From contig NC_068561.1 of NCBI RefSeq assembly GCF_022201045.2, positions 24,930,501 to 24,994,500 of the forward strand: a stretch of DNA of 64,000 nt, read 5' to 3'. A model generated the notes under the pieces. That model was not told the origin of the DNA. It made no database searches and saw nothing but the letters and a program-made list of their open reading frames with translations. The position numbers and the translations under genes were made by a program. The DNA comes from Citrus sinensis. Its lineage: Eukaryota; Streptophyta; Magnoliopsida; Sapindales; Rutaceae. Shown in pieces: positions 11,789 through 22,283 of this stretch. Within the stretch, counting starts at the first letter, position 1. Every line of letters begins with the position of its first letter.

Positions 11789-13372
11789 ATGGTGACTACT
11801 GGAGAATTGTGGGCGACTCTAGGCTCAGTTATGGCGAGTGTCATGTTTGCATCAGCTATATTCAAGCAATACTTTCCATATCAACTTCAGGGCTATGTTG
11901 AAAAATATAGTCAAAAATTGTTTCGGATTCTGTATCCTTACATAGAAATGACATTCCATGAATTCTCCGGTGATCGTCTCAAGCGCAGCGAAGCCTTCTC
12001 CGCCATACAAAACTATCTCAGCACCACTGCCTCTTTGCATGCTACAAGGTTTAAGGCTGATGTTGTCAAAGACAGCCAGTCTATAGTCCTTAGCATGGAT
12101 GATAGGCAGGAGGTCACAGATGAGTTTAAAGGGATCAAAGTTTGGTGGGTGTTGGGTAAGAATATTCCTAAGACTCAGTCGTTTTCATTTTATCCAGCGA
12201 CGGGTGAGAAGAGGTATTACAGGCTCACATTCCATAAGAGTCACCGGGAACTCATCACCGGGCCCTATGTTAACCATGTGTTGGCTGGAGGAAAGGCTAT
12301 CACCGTGAAGAACCGGCAACGGAAGCTGTACAGCAACAATCCTAGCAAGAATTGGTATGGCTGGAGATCAACAAAGTGGAGCCATGTCTTTTTTGAGCAT
12401 CCTGCCACATTTGACACGTTGGCAATGGAGACAAAGAAGAAGGAAGAGATTAAGAAGGACCTCAAGAAGTTCAGCTAGGGGAAAGAGTACTATGAGAAAA
12501 TTGGGAAGGCTTGGAAGAGAGGCTATCTCCTTTATGGTCCTCCTGGAACTGGCAAATCCACCATGATTGCTGCCATGGCTAATTTTTTGAACTATGATGT
12601 CTATGATCTGGAGCTTACCACAGTCCAGGATAACTCGGAGCTGAGGTCTCTTTTGATTGACACCTCAAGTAAGTCGATCCTAGTTATAGAGGATATTGAT
12701 TGCTCTCTTGATCTCACCGGCCAACGCGAGAAGAAAAAGGAGAAAGACGAGGACAAGGAGGAGAAGAATCCAATTGAAAAGAAGGAAAAAGAAGATGGTG
12801 GGAGCAAGAAAAGCAAGGTTACATTATCCGGGCTTCTGAATTTCATTGATGGCCTTTGGTCAGCTTCTGGGGAAGAAAGGATTATTGTGTTCACTACAAA
12901 CTACGTGGACAAGCTTGATCCTGCGTTGATCAGGAGAGGAAGGATGGATAAGCACATTGAAATGTCCTATTGTTGCTTTGAAGCATTCAAGGTGCTAGCC
13001 AAGAACTATTTAGATATTGATTCGCATGAACTGTATGCAGTGATTGAAAGTATGCCGGCTGAAACCAACATGACTCCTGCTGATGTTGCGGAGAATTTGA
13101 TGCCCAAGTGCGATGAGGATGACACAGAGACTTGTTTGAAGAATTTGATTGAAGCTCTCAAGGCGGCGAAGGAGGAGGCAATCAAGAAGACTGAAGAAGA
13201 AGCACGGTTAAAAGCAGAGGAGGCGACAAAGAAGGCTGAGGAAGAAGTGTGGTCCAAGGCAGAGAAAGAAGAGAAGGAAAAGCATGCAAAAGAAAATGAA
13301 ACTTCATCTTCTTCTGCGAAAGAAAATGGGTTGATTGCTAATGCTAATGAGCATGTAATATTCATAAGTTAG
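11789..13372 (+). pseudogene. AAA-ATPase copy A (BCS1-like), interrupted by one nonsense codon
   Basis: An intronless frame of 528 codons in the AATP1/ASD-like BCS1 subfamily, reading to its end except for one TAG at 12476-12478. Copy C has GAG (Glu) there within FSEGKEYYEKIG, so a single G-to-T change explains it. The stop lies before the Walker A motif GPPGTGKST, so the 229-residue product would keep only the N-terminal membrane segment and the AAA-associated domain. Downstream, Walker A, Walker B (VIEDID), the arginine-rich RRGRMDKH segment and the Lys/Glu-rich tail are still open. The promoter and leader are almost the same as in copy C. It is either a very young pseudogene, a segregating null allele, or an error in the read. 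The C-terminus (EHVIFIS) differs from copy C (NGNTSN). Confidence 0.85.
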
Positions 13373-13378
13373 CCCAAC

Positions 13379-14194
13379 TGTTACACGTTTCAGCTTCTGC
13401 AATTCTGGAAAACAGTTTCCAGATTTGCAGCAGCCACATGTTACGATTTTTAATAATTTAACCATAAGGAATAAAACTACGAAATTAAACATGCAAGCAT
13501 AGGAGACATAGATCTATTGATAAAAAAATCGCCATAATTTTTAAGAATGTGTGACCTTACAGAAAATTTTCCAGAATTGAGAATCGCTACCGAAAATCAA
13601 AATTTTCCAGCACCAGTAACCCAACTTCGAAAACCCATAACAATTTGCATACTCAGACGATTCCAACACAAAACCTATCAATGGAAAGCTTAGGATGTCT
13701 AGTTCTATGATATGTAAGTATATTCACGTGATTCTAAATAAAGAAAACGATTTCAAGCAAGGAATAGAGATTGTTAATATCATCACAACATAACAAACAC
13801 ACATATATTACCCAAATCATACTACAAGTAATTAAAGGCAAACAATTCATAAAAATAAATCATATAAGTTTAAGAAATATTTAATACCTTAAGGCAAACA
13901 CTAAGAAAAGAAGTTATAAAACTTTCTTTTCCTTCTCCAAAGACTTATGTTTCTTTCTTTTCTTTCTAAGATTTGTAACCGTGTAGAAAATAAAAGACGG
14001 CTTCTTAAAAAGATAGCTTCCTCTTAAATACTTGGTAATTAATAAATATTTTTTTATAAAAACTAATAACTTAAGTAACTTATTTAAAGTAATTTGATAA
14101 ATTTTACTCACACACAAACACTCAATAATAACTATCCTACTTAATTTAATAAGGTAAAAGAAGAAAAAATAAAAAAATAAAAGTAGACGTTACA
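13379..14194. repeat. Insertion-like segment, possible solo-LTR fossil
   Basis: This 0.8-kb block separates copy A from the module dimer of copy B and matches neither the 3' region of copy C nor that of copy D. Its ends read TGTTACACG and ACGTTACA, inverted TG...CA-like termini reminiscent of an LTR. The flanking 5-mers do not match, and no internal retroelement domain is present. Call it a possible old solo LTR only. Confidence 0.25.
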
Positions 14195-14990
14195 AAACCT
14201 GTCTTTCTTATGTTCCCATTTGGACATCAGTCTCACGATAGGTGCTGGCGCAGTCCATTTACTGTTTTTATTTTAATAAATGATATCGATTCTGGTATTC
14301 TGATTTATGCAGTACATTGCATCACCAGTCTACTTGTATGGGCTGACTTTTAAAGTTTGCGATAGGTCAGGTTATTGAAGCTTCAATTGATAAAAGTATT
14401 ATGTTATGTTATTGGACTCCATCAAAGAAAGGGGCATTTTTTGAAAAAAGTTTTCTGAACTGGGTTTGTCCAGTTCCTCAATTTTCAGAAACACGAGGAA
14501 CTAATCTTATGAGTTGCATTTTCATCTTGTCGGTGAATGTTCTGTTTGCTTAACTCAGTTTATTTATTTCTTTTATCTTTTAATTGTTTCTGAGGGTTAA
14601 CTTGTCTTTCTCATGGAGTCATGGTCCCATTTGGGCATCAGTCTAACAGCATCTTCTGGTGCAAAATCCCCTCTACTGTTTTTATGTTTATATAATATGA
14701 AATTTTGGTAGTATGATTAATTAATGCAAAAACATTGCATCACATGTCTATTTGCCGGAGCTAGCTTTGAAGAGACTTTTCGTGTGTGTAGGATCAAGTC
14801 AGTGGAGCTCTTTCTCCCTCTTTTTTTTTTTTTTTTTTGGTTGTAAATTCTCTGAACTGGGTTTGCTCAGTTTCTGACTGATTAGAAACGGCAGGAACTA
14901 TTCTCATGAGTTGCATTTTCTCAGTTTTTTATTTTTATTTTCATTTTCTAATTGTTTCTGAGAATTGACTGCTGCTCGTTGTATTATTTT
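14195..14990 (+). repeat. Second copy of the ~410-bp module dimer, upstream of ATPase copy B
   Basis: TCCCATTT recurs at about 14214 and 14625 (period 411), and the whole stretch runs parallel to 10331-11090 at an offset near 3858 bp. Similarity to the copy A upstream region resumes at about 15002-15345. It marks the 5' limit of the tandem duplication that made copies A and B. Confidence 0.7.
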
Positions 14991-15375
14991 TAATTTTTAT
15001 TTACAACATAACTTTCAATGGACCTAAATGTAATTGTCCATGAATACCTACTTGTTCGACAAGCAACTTAACAAGGACATCTAACCTTTGCTAAATAGCA
15101 AAGGAATGGAGGTGGAAAAAAAGTTTTAAGGTTTTTGCCGTCCGATTACAACCTTTCAATTTTATGGCATGCTGCTTGACCATTCGTCATCAGCAACAGG
15201 TTAAAAAAAAAAGAATCAACATTGACTTTGATTTTTTCTTTTCTTCTCAGCTAACTCCTATTTAACTGTATTAGTAGTCACCCAGAAACTTACCATGCAA
15301 TGATGTGTAGCTTTGTATCTTAATCAGCAAGGCACAACCTAGTGCAGTTGTGTCTATCTCCACAATATATTACAG

Positions 15376-16947
15376 AATGGATCAGTTTTAGCGGATCTAA
15401 TGTTTGTGTATGCTATTTTCAAAGCTCACTTCCCATATTGCCTTTGGGGCTATGTAGAAAGATGTAGCCACACATTGGCGCCACATATGTATCATTACAT
15501 TGAAATTACATTTGATGAATTTTCAGGTGAGCGACTCAAGCATAGTGAAGTCTTCTCTGCCATACAGAACTATCTTAGTATCAAAGTCTCCAAGCATGCC
15601 GCAAGGTTTAAAGCTGATGTTGTCGAAGATAGCCAGTCATTAGTCCTTAGTATGGAGGATAAAGAGGAAGTAACTGATGAGTTTGAAAGGGTTAATGTTT
15701 GGTGGGAATTGGGTAAGAATATTTCCAGAAGAGAATTTCAATTCTCTATTTATCCTGCTGCAGAGGAGAAGAGGTATTACAAGCTCACATTCCATAAACG
15801 TGACCGAGAACTCATCCCAGGATCCTATGTTAACCATGTCTTGGATGGAGGAAGGCCATCACAGTGAAGAACCGGCAGCGGAAGCTGTACAGCAACAATC
15901 CTAGCAAGAATTGGTGCGGCTGGAGATCAACAAAGTGGAGCCATGTCTTTTTTGAGCATCCTGCTACATTTGACACGTTTGTAATGGAGACAAAGAAGAA
16001 GGAAGAGATCAAGAAGGACCTCAAGAAGTTCAGCGAGGGGAAAGAGTACTGTGCGAAAATTGGGAAGGCTTGGAAGAGAGGCTATCTCCTTTACGGTCCT
16101 CCTGGAACTGGTAAATCAACCATGATTGCTGCCATGGCTAATTTTTTGAACTATGATGTCTATGATCTTGAGCTTACCAAACGGAGCTGAGGACTCTCTT
16201 GATTGAGACCTCAAGCAAGTCAATCATAGTTATTGAGAACATTTGACTGCTCACTTGATCTTACTGGTAAACGTGAAAGGAAAAAGGAGAAAGATGAGAA
16301 TGAAGAAGAAATGAATCCAATTAAAAAGAAGGCAAAGAATAGAGTGAGAGCAAACAAAGTAAAGTCACTTCGTCTGGGCTTCTGAATTTCATTGATGGCC
16401 TTTGGTCAGCTTGTGGGGGGAGAAAGGAATTGTTTTCACTACAAATTATGTTGATAAGTTTGATCCTGCTTTGATAAGGAGAGGCAGAATGGACAAGCGC
16501 ATAGAAATGTCTTATTGTTGCTTTGAAGCATTCATGGTGCTAGCCAAGAATTATTTGTTTATTGAGTCACATGCATTGTTTGCAGAAATTAACAGTTTGT
16601 TGGCTGAAACCAACATGGCTTCTGCTGATGTTGCGGAGAATTTGATGCCAAAGTCTGATGAGGAGGATGCAGATTCTTGTTTGAAGAATTTGATTGAAGC
16701 TCTTAAGGTGGCAAAGGAGGAGGCAAGAAAGAACGCTGAAGAAGAAGCACTGTTAAAGGCAGAGGAGGCGAAAAAGAAGGCTAAGGAAGAAGCAAAAGCA
16801 GAGAAAGAAGAGGACAAGCATGTCATACAGAATGTGAAAGATGATGGAACTTCTGATATTGGAGTGAAACAGAATGGTTTCATTAATAAAGCAGGTGGAG
16901 GAGGGGAATACTTGATCTTGAATGCTAATGGGGAAATGGGCAATTGA
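15376..16947 (+). pseudogene. AAA-ATPase copy B, frameshifted mosaic pseudogene
   Basis: Homologous along its length to copies A and C but broken. The usual start (MVTTGELWA) is destroyed, and the first open frame begins at 15400. A 1-base loss near 15853 shifts the frame. About 16 bases are missing at 16180-16190, where the others read TTVKDNTELR. Further indels follow near 16240, 16345 and 16430, making at least five. Walker A (GPPGTGKST) survives around 16096-16122. The tail frame 16402-16947 is open with a Lys/Glu-rich end. The promoter block with its TATA box, present in A and C, is missing. The segment 15860-16178 is much closer to copy A than the flanks are, suggesting gene conversion. 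I expect no functional ATPase. Confidence 0.9.
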
Positions 16948-18395
16948 GGCTCCAGCACTAGCAAGAATTAGCAATAATTTTATAGTTAATGTTAGAAGCT
17001 GGAGCCAAATGTTGATTAGCAGATGTTTTATTTTATCTCAATACTTTGTATCATTGTATGCAACTTCTGTGAATTCTAATGTTACATTAATAGAAGTAAT
17101 CATAGCTACATTAGCTTTTATTTTAACTATTTAATCGTGGAATGCTTTTACTAGGGCTTTAGGAAATTCAAAGAGATTCGATTGTCAATTAACATATGAT
17201 GGTGAAGAAAGTGAAGTTAGATGACTAACGCATGCTAACTTTTAGATTCATCCAAATTGATTCAATTCATTTGTACTGCCACATAACCATATTTTCATCC
17301 TCCGCTGTTTTAATCATTGATTGTGGCAGTTGGACCATTTCTAAAATGAAACTAATTTGTTTATAAGACTTAAGAGTCAAGCCTGCTAAGCAAGAACTTT
17401 TTTTTTTCATTATTATTATTAACAATAATTACTAATAATAATAATAATTTTTGAATAATAATAATAATAAAAATCGAAATACAAAATAATAATTATGACA
17501 ATAATTAATTAAGAATATTTTAATAATTTCTAATAATTGAACTCATTTTGATCTCGACTCCAATATAAAATAAATACATCAATAAGAAAAGAGTCCATTC
17601 TAATTTTAAACAACTTATTCTACTGTTAATTTTTTATTTCAATTCCAATCTATTTCAATTTGTTTAGTAAACGTACATAAAACAGTACGATTGACTAATT
17701 AAAATAGTGGTCATCTGGGTCTTATTTAATAAATTGTTAATATTTATTTTTAAATAATTATTTTGTAATATTAAAGGAAAAACCGTCAGGAGATTATTAT
17801 CTTAAATAATCATTTAAGATACATGATTTTTGTACTGCAGTTGATGAAAATCTAACAGTTGTGAAAATATAATATAATAAAATTATGTTATTTTCATGAC
17901 TATTAGATTTTTATCCAACAACTATTGAAGAATTATCTATCTTACATCATCAGGAAAGATAACAAAAGCCGCCATTTTACCCTTTTTATTGGTCTGAGAG
18001 TCAACCCTCTCACATGCTTTTCTGCCGACGTAATTGGCATTTGGCTATTAGCAAAAGCATTACGTGGAGGTCAAAGATGAAGGCTAATATGTACAATGGA
18101 GTTGGTGACAGATAAAAACACAAAGACAGCAGAAAAGACAGAAATATTTTTCTTTTTAAGAAAATTTTAGATTACCTCTAATAAAAAAAATAATTTTTAA
18201 AATACTATCAAATTATTATAAATTTTAATTTAACTCTTTTTTATTTTAAAAAATAATGGTGAATTAATGAAAAATCTTTTATATTCTTTACAAAATTAGG
18301 AGCGAGTTGATATTTACGATAACTTGAAAAATATTTTAAAGAATGTAATTTTACAAGAGTAATTAAATTTTCTTTTTTCAAATTAAAGAAAGACC
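16948..18395. other. Intergenic between ATPase copies B and C
   Basis: Very AT-rich with (AAT)n-like stretches near 17420-17470. The first 150 bp resemble the 3' UTRs of copies C and D (GAAGCTGGAG word). Apart from the foldback listed separately, nothing is recognised. Confidence 0.5.
17785..17955. repeat. Foldback (imperfect inverted repeat), MITE-like
   Basis: The arms pair around a centre near 17875. TTGATGAAAATCTAACAG on the left mirrors CTATTAGATTTTTATCCAAC on the right, and TATAATATAATAAAATTATG overlaps the centre. No clear target duplication is seen, so the class is open. Confidence 0.45.
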
Positions 18396-18495
18396 GACCT
18401 TGACTCTTTAAGTCTTTGCGGAAGCCACTCGGAAGAAAGCAATTAGGCAGTGCTGGTGATAGCTTCATAGCGGTGATCAGCAAGCCAAAACACAA

Positions 18496-18503
18496 TATTT
18501 AAA
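18496..18503 (+). promoter_or_regulatory. TATA box of ATPase copy C
   Basis: TATTTAAA lies 76 bp before the ATG, in the promoter block shared with copy A. Confidence 0.55.
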
Positions 18504-18578
18504 GACCCTTCTCCACACTAAGCTTACAGAGTTTATATACTAGTTTTGTCTGAAATACCTAGAGAGTAACGTAGCAAA

Positions 18579-20201
18579 ATGGTGACTACTGGAGAATTGT
18601 GGGCAACTATAGGCTCAGTTATGGCGAGTGTCATGTTTGTATCAGCTATATTCAAGCAATACTTTCCATATCAACTTTGGGGCTATGTTGAAAAATATAG
18701 TCAAAAATTGTTTCGGATTCTGTATCCTTACATAGAAATTACGTTTCATGAATTCTCCGGTGATCGTCTCAAGCGCAGCGAAGCCTTCTCCGCCATACAA
18801 AACTATCTCAGCACCACTGCCACTTTGCATGCTACAAGGTTCAAGGCTGATGTTGTCAAAGACAGTCAGTCTATAGTCCTTAGCATGGATGATAGGCAGG
18901 AGGTCACAGATGAGTTTAAAGGGATCAAAGTTTGGTGGGTGTTGGGTAAGAATATTCCTAAGACTCAGTCGTTTTCATTTTATCCAGCGACGGATGAGAA
19001 GAGGTATTACAGGCTCACGTTCCATAAGAGTCACCGGGAACTCATCACCGGGCCCTATGTTAACCATGTGTTGGCTGGAGGAAAGGCTATCACCGTGAAG
19101 AACCGGCAACGGAAGCTGTACAGCAACAATCCTAGCAAGAATTGGTATGGCTGGAGATCAACAAAGTGGAGCCATGTCTTTTTTGAGCATCCTGCTACAT
19201 TTGATACGTTGGCAATGGAGACAAAGAAGAAGGAAGAGATCAAGAAGGACCTCAAGAAGTTCAGCGAGGGGAAAGAGTACTATGAGAAAATTGGGAAGGC
19301 TTGGAAGAGAGGGTATCTCCTTTACGGTCCTCCAGGAACTGGCAAATCAACCATGATTGCTGCTATGGCCAACTACATGAACTATGATGTGTATGATCTT
19401 GAACTTACCACAGTGAAAGACAACACAGAGTTGAGGTCTCTTTTGATTGACACCTCAAGTAAGTCGATCCTAGTTATAGAGGATATTGATTGCTCTCTTG
19501 ATCTCACCGGCCAACGCGAGAAGAAAAAGGAGAAAGACGAGGACGAGGAGGAGAAGAATCCAATTGAAAAGAAGGAAAAAGAAGATGGTGAGAGCAAGAA
19601 AAGCAAGGTTACATTATCTGGGCTTCTGAATTTCATTGACGGCCTTTGGTCAGCTACTGGGGGAGAAAGGATTATTGTGTTCACTACAAATTACGTGGAC
19701 AAGCTTGATCCTGCGTTGATTAGGAGAGGAAGGATGGATAAGCACATTGAAATGTCCTATTGTTGCTTTGAAGCATTCAAGATGCTAGCCAAGAACTATT
19801 TAGATATTGATTCACATGAACTGTATGCAGAGATTGAAATTATGCTGGCTGAAACCAACATGACTCCTGCTGATGTTGCGGAGAATTTGATGCCCAAGTG
19901 TGATGAGGATGACACAGAGACTTGTTTGAAGAATTTGATTGAAGCTCTCAAGGCGGCGAAGGAGGAGGCAATCAAGAAGGCTGAAGAAGAAGCACAGTTG
20001 AAAGCAGAGGAGGCGACAAAGAAGGCTGAAGAAGAAGCACGGTTGAAAGCAGAGGAGGCGACAAAGAAGGCTGAGGAAGAAGTGCGGTCCAAGGCAGAGA
20101 AAGAAGAGAAGGAAAAGCATGCAAAAGAAAATGAAACCTCATCTTCTTCTGCGAAAGAAAATGGGTCGATTGCTAATGGTAATGGGAATACAAGCAACTG
20201 A
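18579..20201 (+). CDS. AAA-ATPase copy C, AATP1/ASD-like (BCS1 type), intact
   Basis: A single-exon gene of 540 residues. Residues 6-30 form a hydrophobic anchor (LWATIGSVMASVMFVSAIF), followed by the plant AAA-associated domain to about 200. The AAA+ core has Walker A GPPGTGKST (250-258), Walker B VIEDID (299-304), a charged Lys/Glu insert after SLDLTGQ, then LSGLLNFIDGLWS, sensor VFTTNY and arginine-finger-type RRGRMDKH. The C-terminus is a Lys/Glu/Ala-rich coiled coil with a duplicated 15-residue unit (45 nt). The family hydrolyses ATP on mitochondrial or ER membranes; Arabidopsis relatives (AATP1/At5g40010, OM66) are linked to seed maturation, stress and salicylate responses. Intronless structure and tandem arrays are usual for this clade. 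It has the same promoter block as copy A and is the intact sister of A and B. Confidence 0.95.
   Translation: MVTTGELWATIGSVMASVMFVSAIFKQYFPYQLWGYVEKYSQKLFRILYPYIEITFHEFSGDRLKRSEAFSAIQNYLSTTATLHATRFKADVVKDSQSIVLSMDDRQEVTDEFKGIKVWWVLGKNIPKTQSFSFYPATDEKRYYRLTFHKSHRELITGPYVNHVLAGGKAITVKNRQRKLYSNNPSKNWYGWRSTKWSHVFFEHPATFDTLAMETKKKEEIKKDLKKFSEGKEYYEKIGKAWKRGYLLYGPPGTGKSTMIAAMANYMNYDVYDLELTTVKDNTELRSLLIDTSSKSILVIEDIDCSLDLTGQREKKKEKDEDEEEKNPIEKKEKEDGESKKSKVTLSGLLNFIDGLWSATGGERIIVFTTNYVDKLDPALIRRGRMDKHIEMSYCCFEAFKMLAKNYLDIDSHELYAEIEIMLAETNMTPADVAENLMPKCDEDDTETCLKNLIEALKAAKEEAIKKAEEEAQLKAEEATKKAEEEARLKAEEATKKAEEEVRSKAEKEEKEKHAKENETSSSSAKENGSIANGNGNTSN
19981..20090 (+). repeat. 45-bp coding tandem repeat in the tail of copy C
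   Basis: Two full units encoding KKAEEEA(Q/R)LKAEEAT plus a partial third (KKAEEEVRSK). Copy A has one full unit before the partial one. The difference explains most of the length difference between A and C. Confidence 0.75.
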
Positions 20202-20404
20202 GGTTCTCGGACTTGCATATGAACTATCAGCTTTATAATTTATTCACACTCCTGTCTGAATGTTTACGTTTATTGTATCATTTCAGTTTGTAGAATAATT
20301 GCTTGCTGCGTTGTGGTCATTATAAGTAGTGAAAGCTGGAGTTGGCATGCAGCTTTTAGATTGGATTTGTGTAAAAAGCTCTGAATTCTTCGGTTATAAA
20401 GTCC

Positions 20405-20410
20405 AATAAA
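20405..20410 (+). promoter_or_regulatory. Polyadenylation signal AATAAA of copy C
   Basis: A perfect AATAAA about 200 bp past the stop codon. Confidence 0.45.
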
Positions 20411-20777
20411 GACGGTGATAAGCACTGAAGAAGACATCTTTAAGTCATGTGAGAAGCTTATTAGTGTTTTGGTGGTGAAAATTAGTACAAAATTTGTATG
20501 ATCACTATTTTAAGCAAATATGATCCATCTGTTTTCATCGTCATTAGTACCCAAGTAAAGATGTTTAATATCAGCGAACAAAAATGGTGCCAATATCAAA
20601 TTTCAAATGAATACAAGGCTGAAGAGGAATCTTATCAAAATTTTGAACTAATAATGTATTTTTTAATTTTCGATGAATGAAAATCGGAATGGGGTTGACA
20701 GTTTGTTGAGGTTAAAAGGAAAAGTATAAGGGTGTATCTAGCTATTGGATTGGGGCAATTTGAGAAAAAATTCAAAC

Positions 20778-21641
20778 GAGTGGGACTATTGGCATCCCTC
20801 TGAATACCTCTTAACACCGATTTTCTTTATTAACTCCATTAAAATATTTATAAATATTATAAAATTCTTTTAACACCCCTTAAATGATAAAATTACCCTT
20901 AATTAAAATTTATTAGCGTAAACATCATTATTTAATTATTTTGTATCTTTATTATTAAACCTCATTTCAACAATGGAGTTTCTTCTCTCCATTGCAGCCG
21001 CCAGTATAAAAATTTTTCGCTTGAAAATAAGAGAAAAAAATCTTTTTAATTTTTAAAATGTTGGATTTTAATCGCAGGTACCACCTTCACTAAAAGTTGC
21101 TATAAATCATTCTCCTGATCTCACCTGCCTCGTTTTGTGTCTTGTTCAGTCGATTATTTACTTTATTGTGAGTTTCAAAATCACTAGCTTCACCCTCAAT
21201 TTGATTCGTCCCATTCTTCTTATTCTCTCCTATGGCATAAAATTCATCCCCGTCATCATTACTGCTCATGTAATAATGATTTGTCTTTGCCCTTGATGCT
21301 CTTGGATCATATTCTTCCTTAGATTTAGATTTCCACATTGCATTTTCAAGATCACTAACATGTTTCCCGACTCAAAATCTTTGTTTGTCATTTTTCTATT
21401 AAAACCAACTTTCACATTTCCCTTCCGACATTCATATTCTCGATCTCTTCCAAACTTGTCTTGCTTTCCTTTTAAAATAAAAATCTACAGCATAAAGAAT
21501 TTTTAAGAAAAAAAATTATTGACTTTTGAGTGTAGGTTTAATTAAAAATTGTCCTATTATGTAACTTGAGTAAAGGTTAAAATTGTAAAATAATTATAGG
21601 GGTTTTAATAGATATTTGGAGCGGTGCCAATAGTCCCACTC
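20778..21641. mobile_element. Mutator-like non-autonomous element, 864 bp
   Basis: Terminal inverted repeats read GAGTGGGACTATTGGCA at both ends. Flanking 9-mers AATTCAAAC (20769-20777) and AATTCGAAC (21642-21650) match at 8 of 9 positions, as expected for an ageing Mutator-type duplication. The interior has an 82-codon minus-strand open frame (21090-21338) rich in charged residues that I cannot assign. No transposase domain is seen. Confidence 0.75.
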
Positions 21642-21659
21642 AATTCGAACTTCATTAGA

Positions 21660-22283
21660 ATTTCTGCCCGGCCAAGATTCTATAGCCATTCCGAACCGCA
21701 GTGTGATAGTCCCTCCCTATTCACCATTTCTCTCTTTCAAGTATCAACTTGATAGTTCAAGTTTGTGAAATTCAAAGAAACCTTGTATAGCAGGAGGGAC
21801 TGAGAAAACTGACTCTGTAAATTTTCTAAGAAAAGGAATTAGAGTAATACAAGAAAGCTTCTCCATCACGTGAACGGAAACAATTTCGTTAATGGAATCT
21901 TGTCTCGGGTTTTTAAGAAACCCTGCAAACAATCCATCTCCATTCAGCCATTGTCACTTTCCCCCATCAGGTTCAATAAATAAACTTTCGGCTTTTTTTT
22001 TTTCTGTTTTTGTTTTATTTTCTGAGGAATCTTAACACGTTTATTTTTTGCCTCCGTTTATTTTCTGCTTCACATTGGAAACATGAAATTTTCATCATTT
22101 CATGCATGATGGGGTAGTTTAAATTTAATGACTTATGAATGAATCCTCTTTAATGAAACAAAAAAGAAAAATAAAAAAGGCCTAAAAAAATAGCTTACCA
22201 TTTGTAGGTTTCTGCAATAAATTGGCTTGCCAATAGCACAGAATTTCAATAGCTTTTGATTTAACAAAGAGAGTGTTTGTGTT
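21660..22283. other. Upstream region of ATPase copy D
   Basis: No gene; it must include the promoter of copy D. It does not share the promoter block of copies A and C. Confidence 0.45.

Noticed and set aside
12601-12894. Minus-strand open frames across the ATPase genes (also 13006-13365, 19796-20218, 23078-23374, 26915-27391)
   Set aside because: They are antisense shadows of the Lys/Glu-rich coding strand, giving Ser/Phe-rich frames in every paralog.
13379-14194. Intact LTR retrotransposon between ATPase copies A and B
   Set aside because: Only LTR-like terminal words are seen, with no matching target duplication and no internal domains. It is kept only as a low-confidence fossil.
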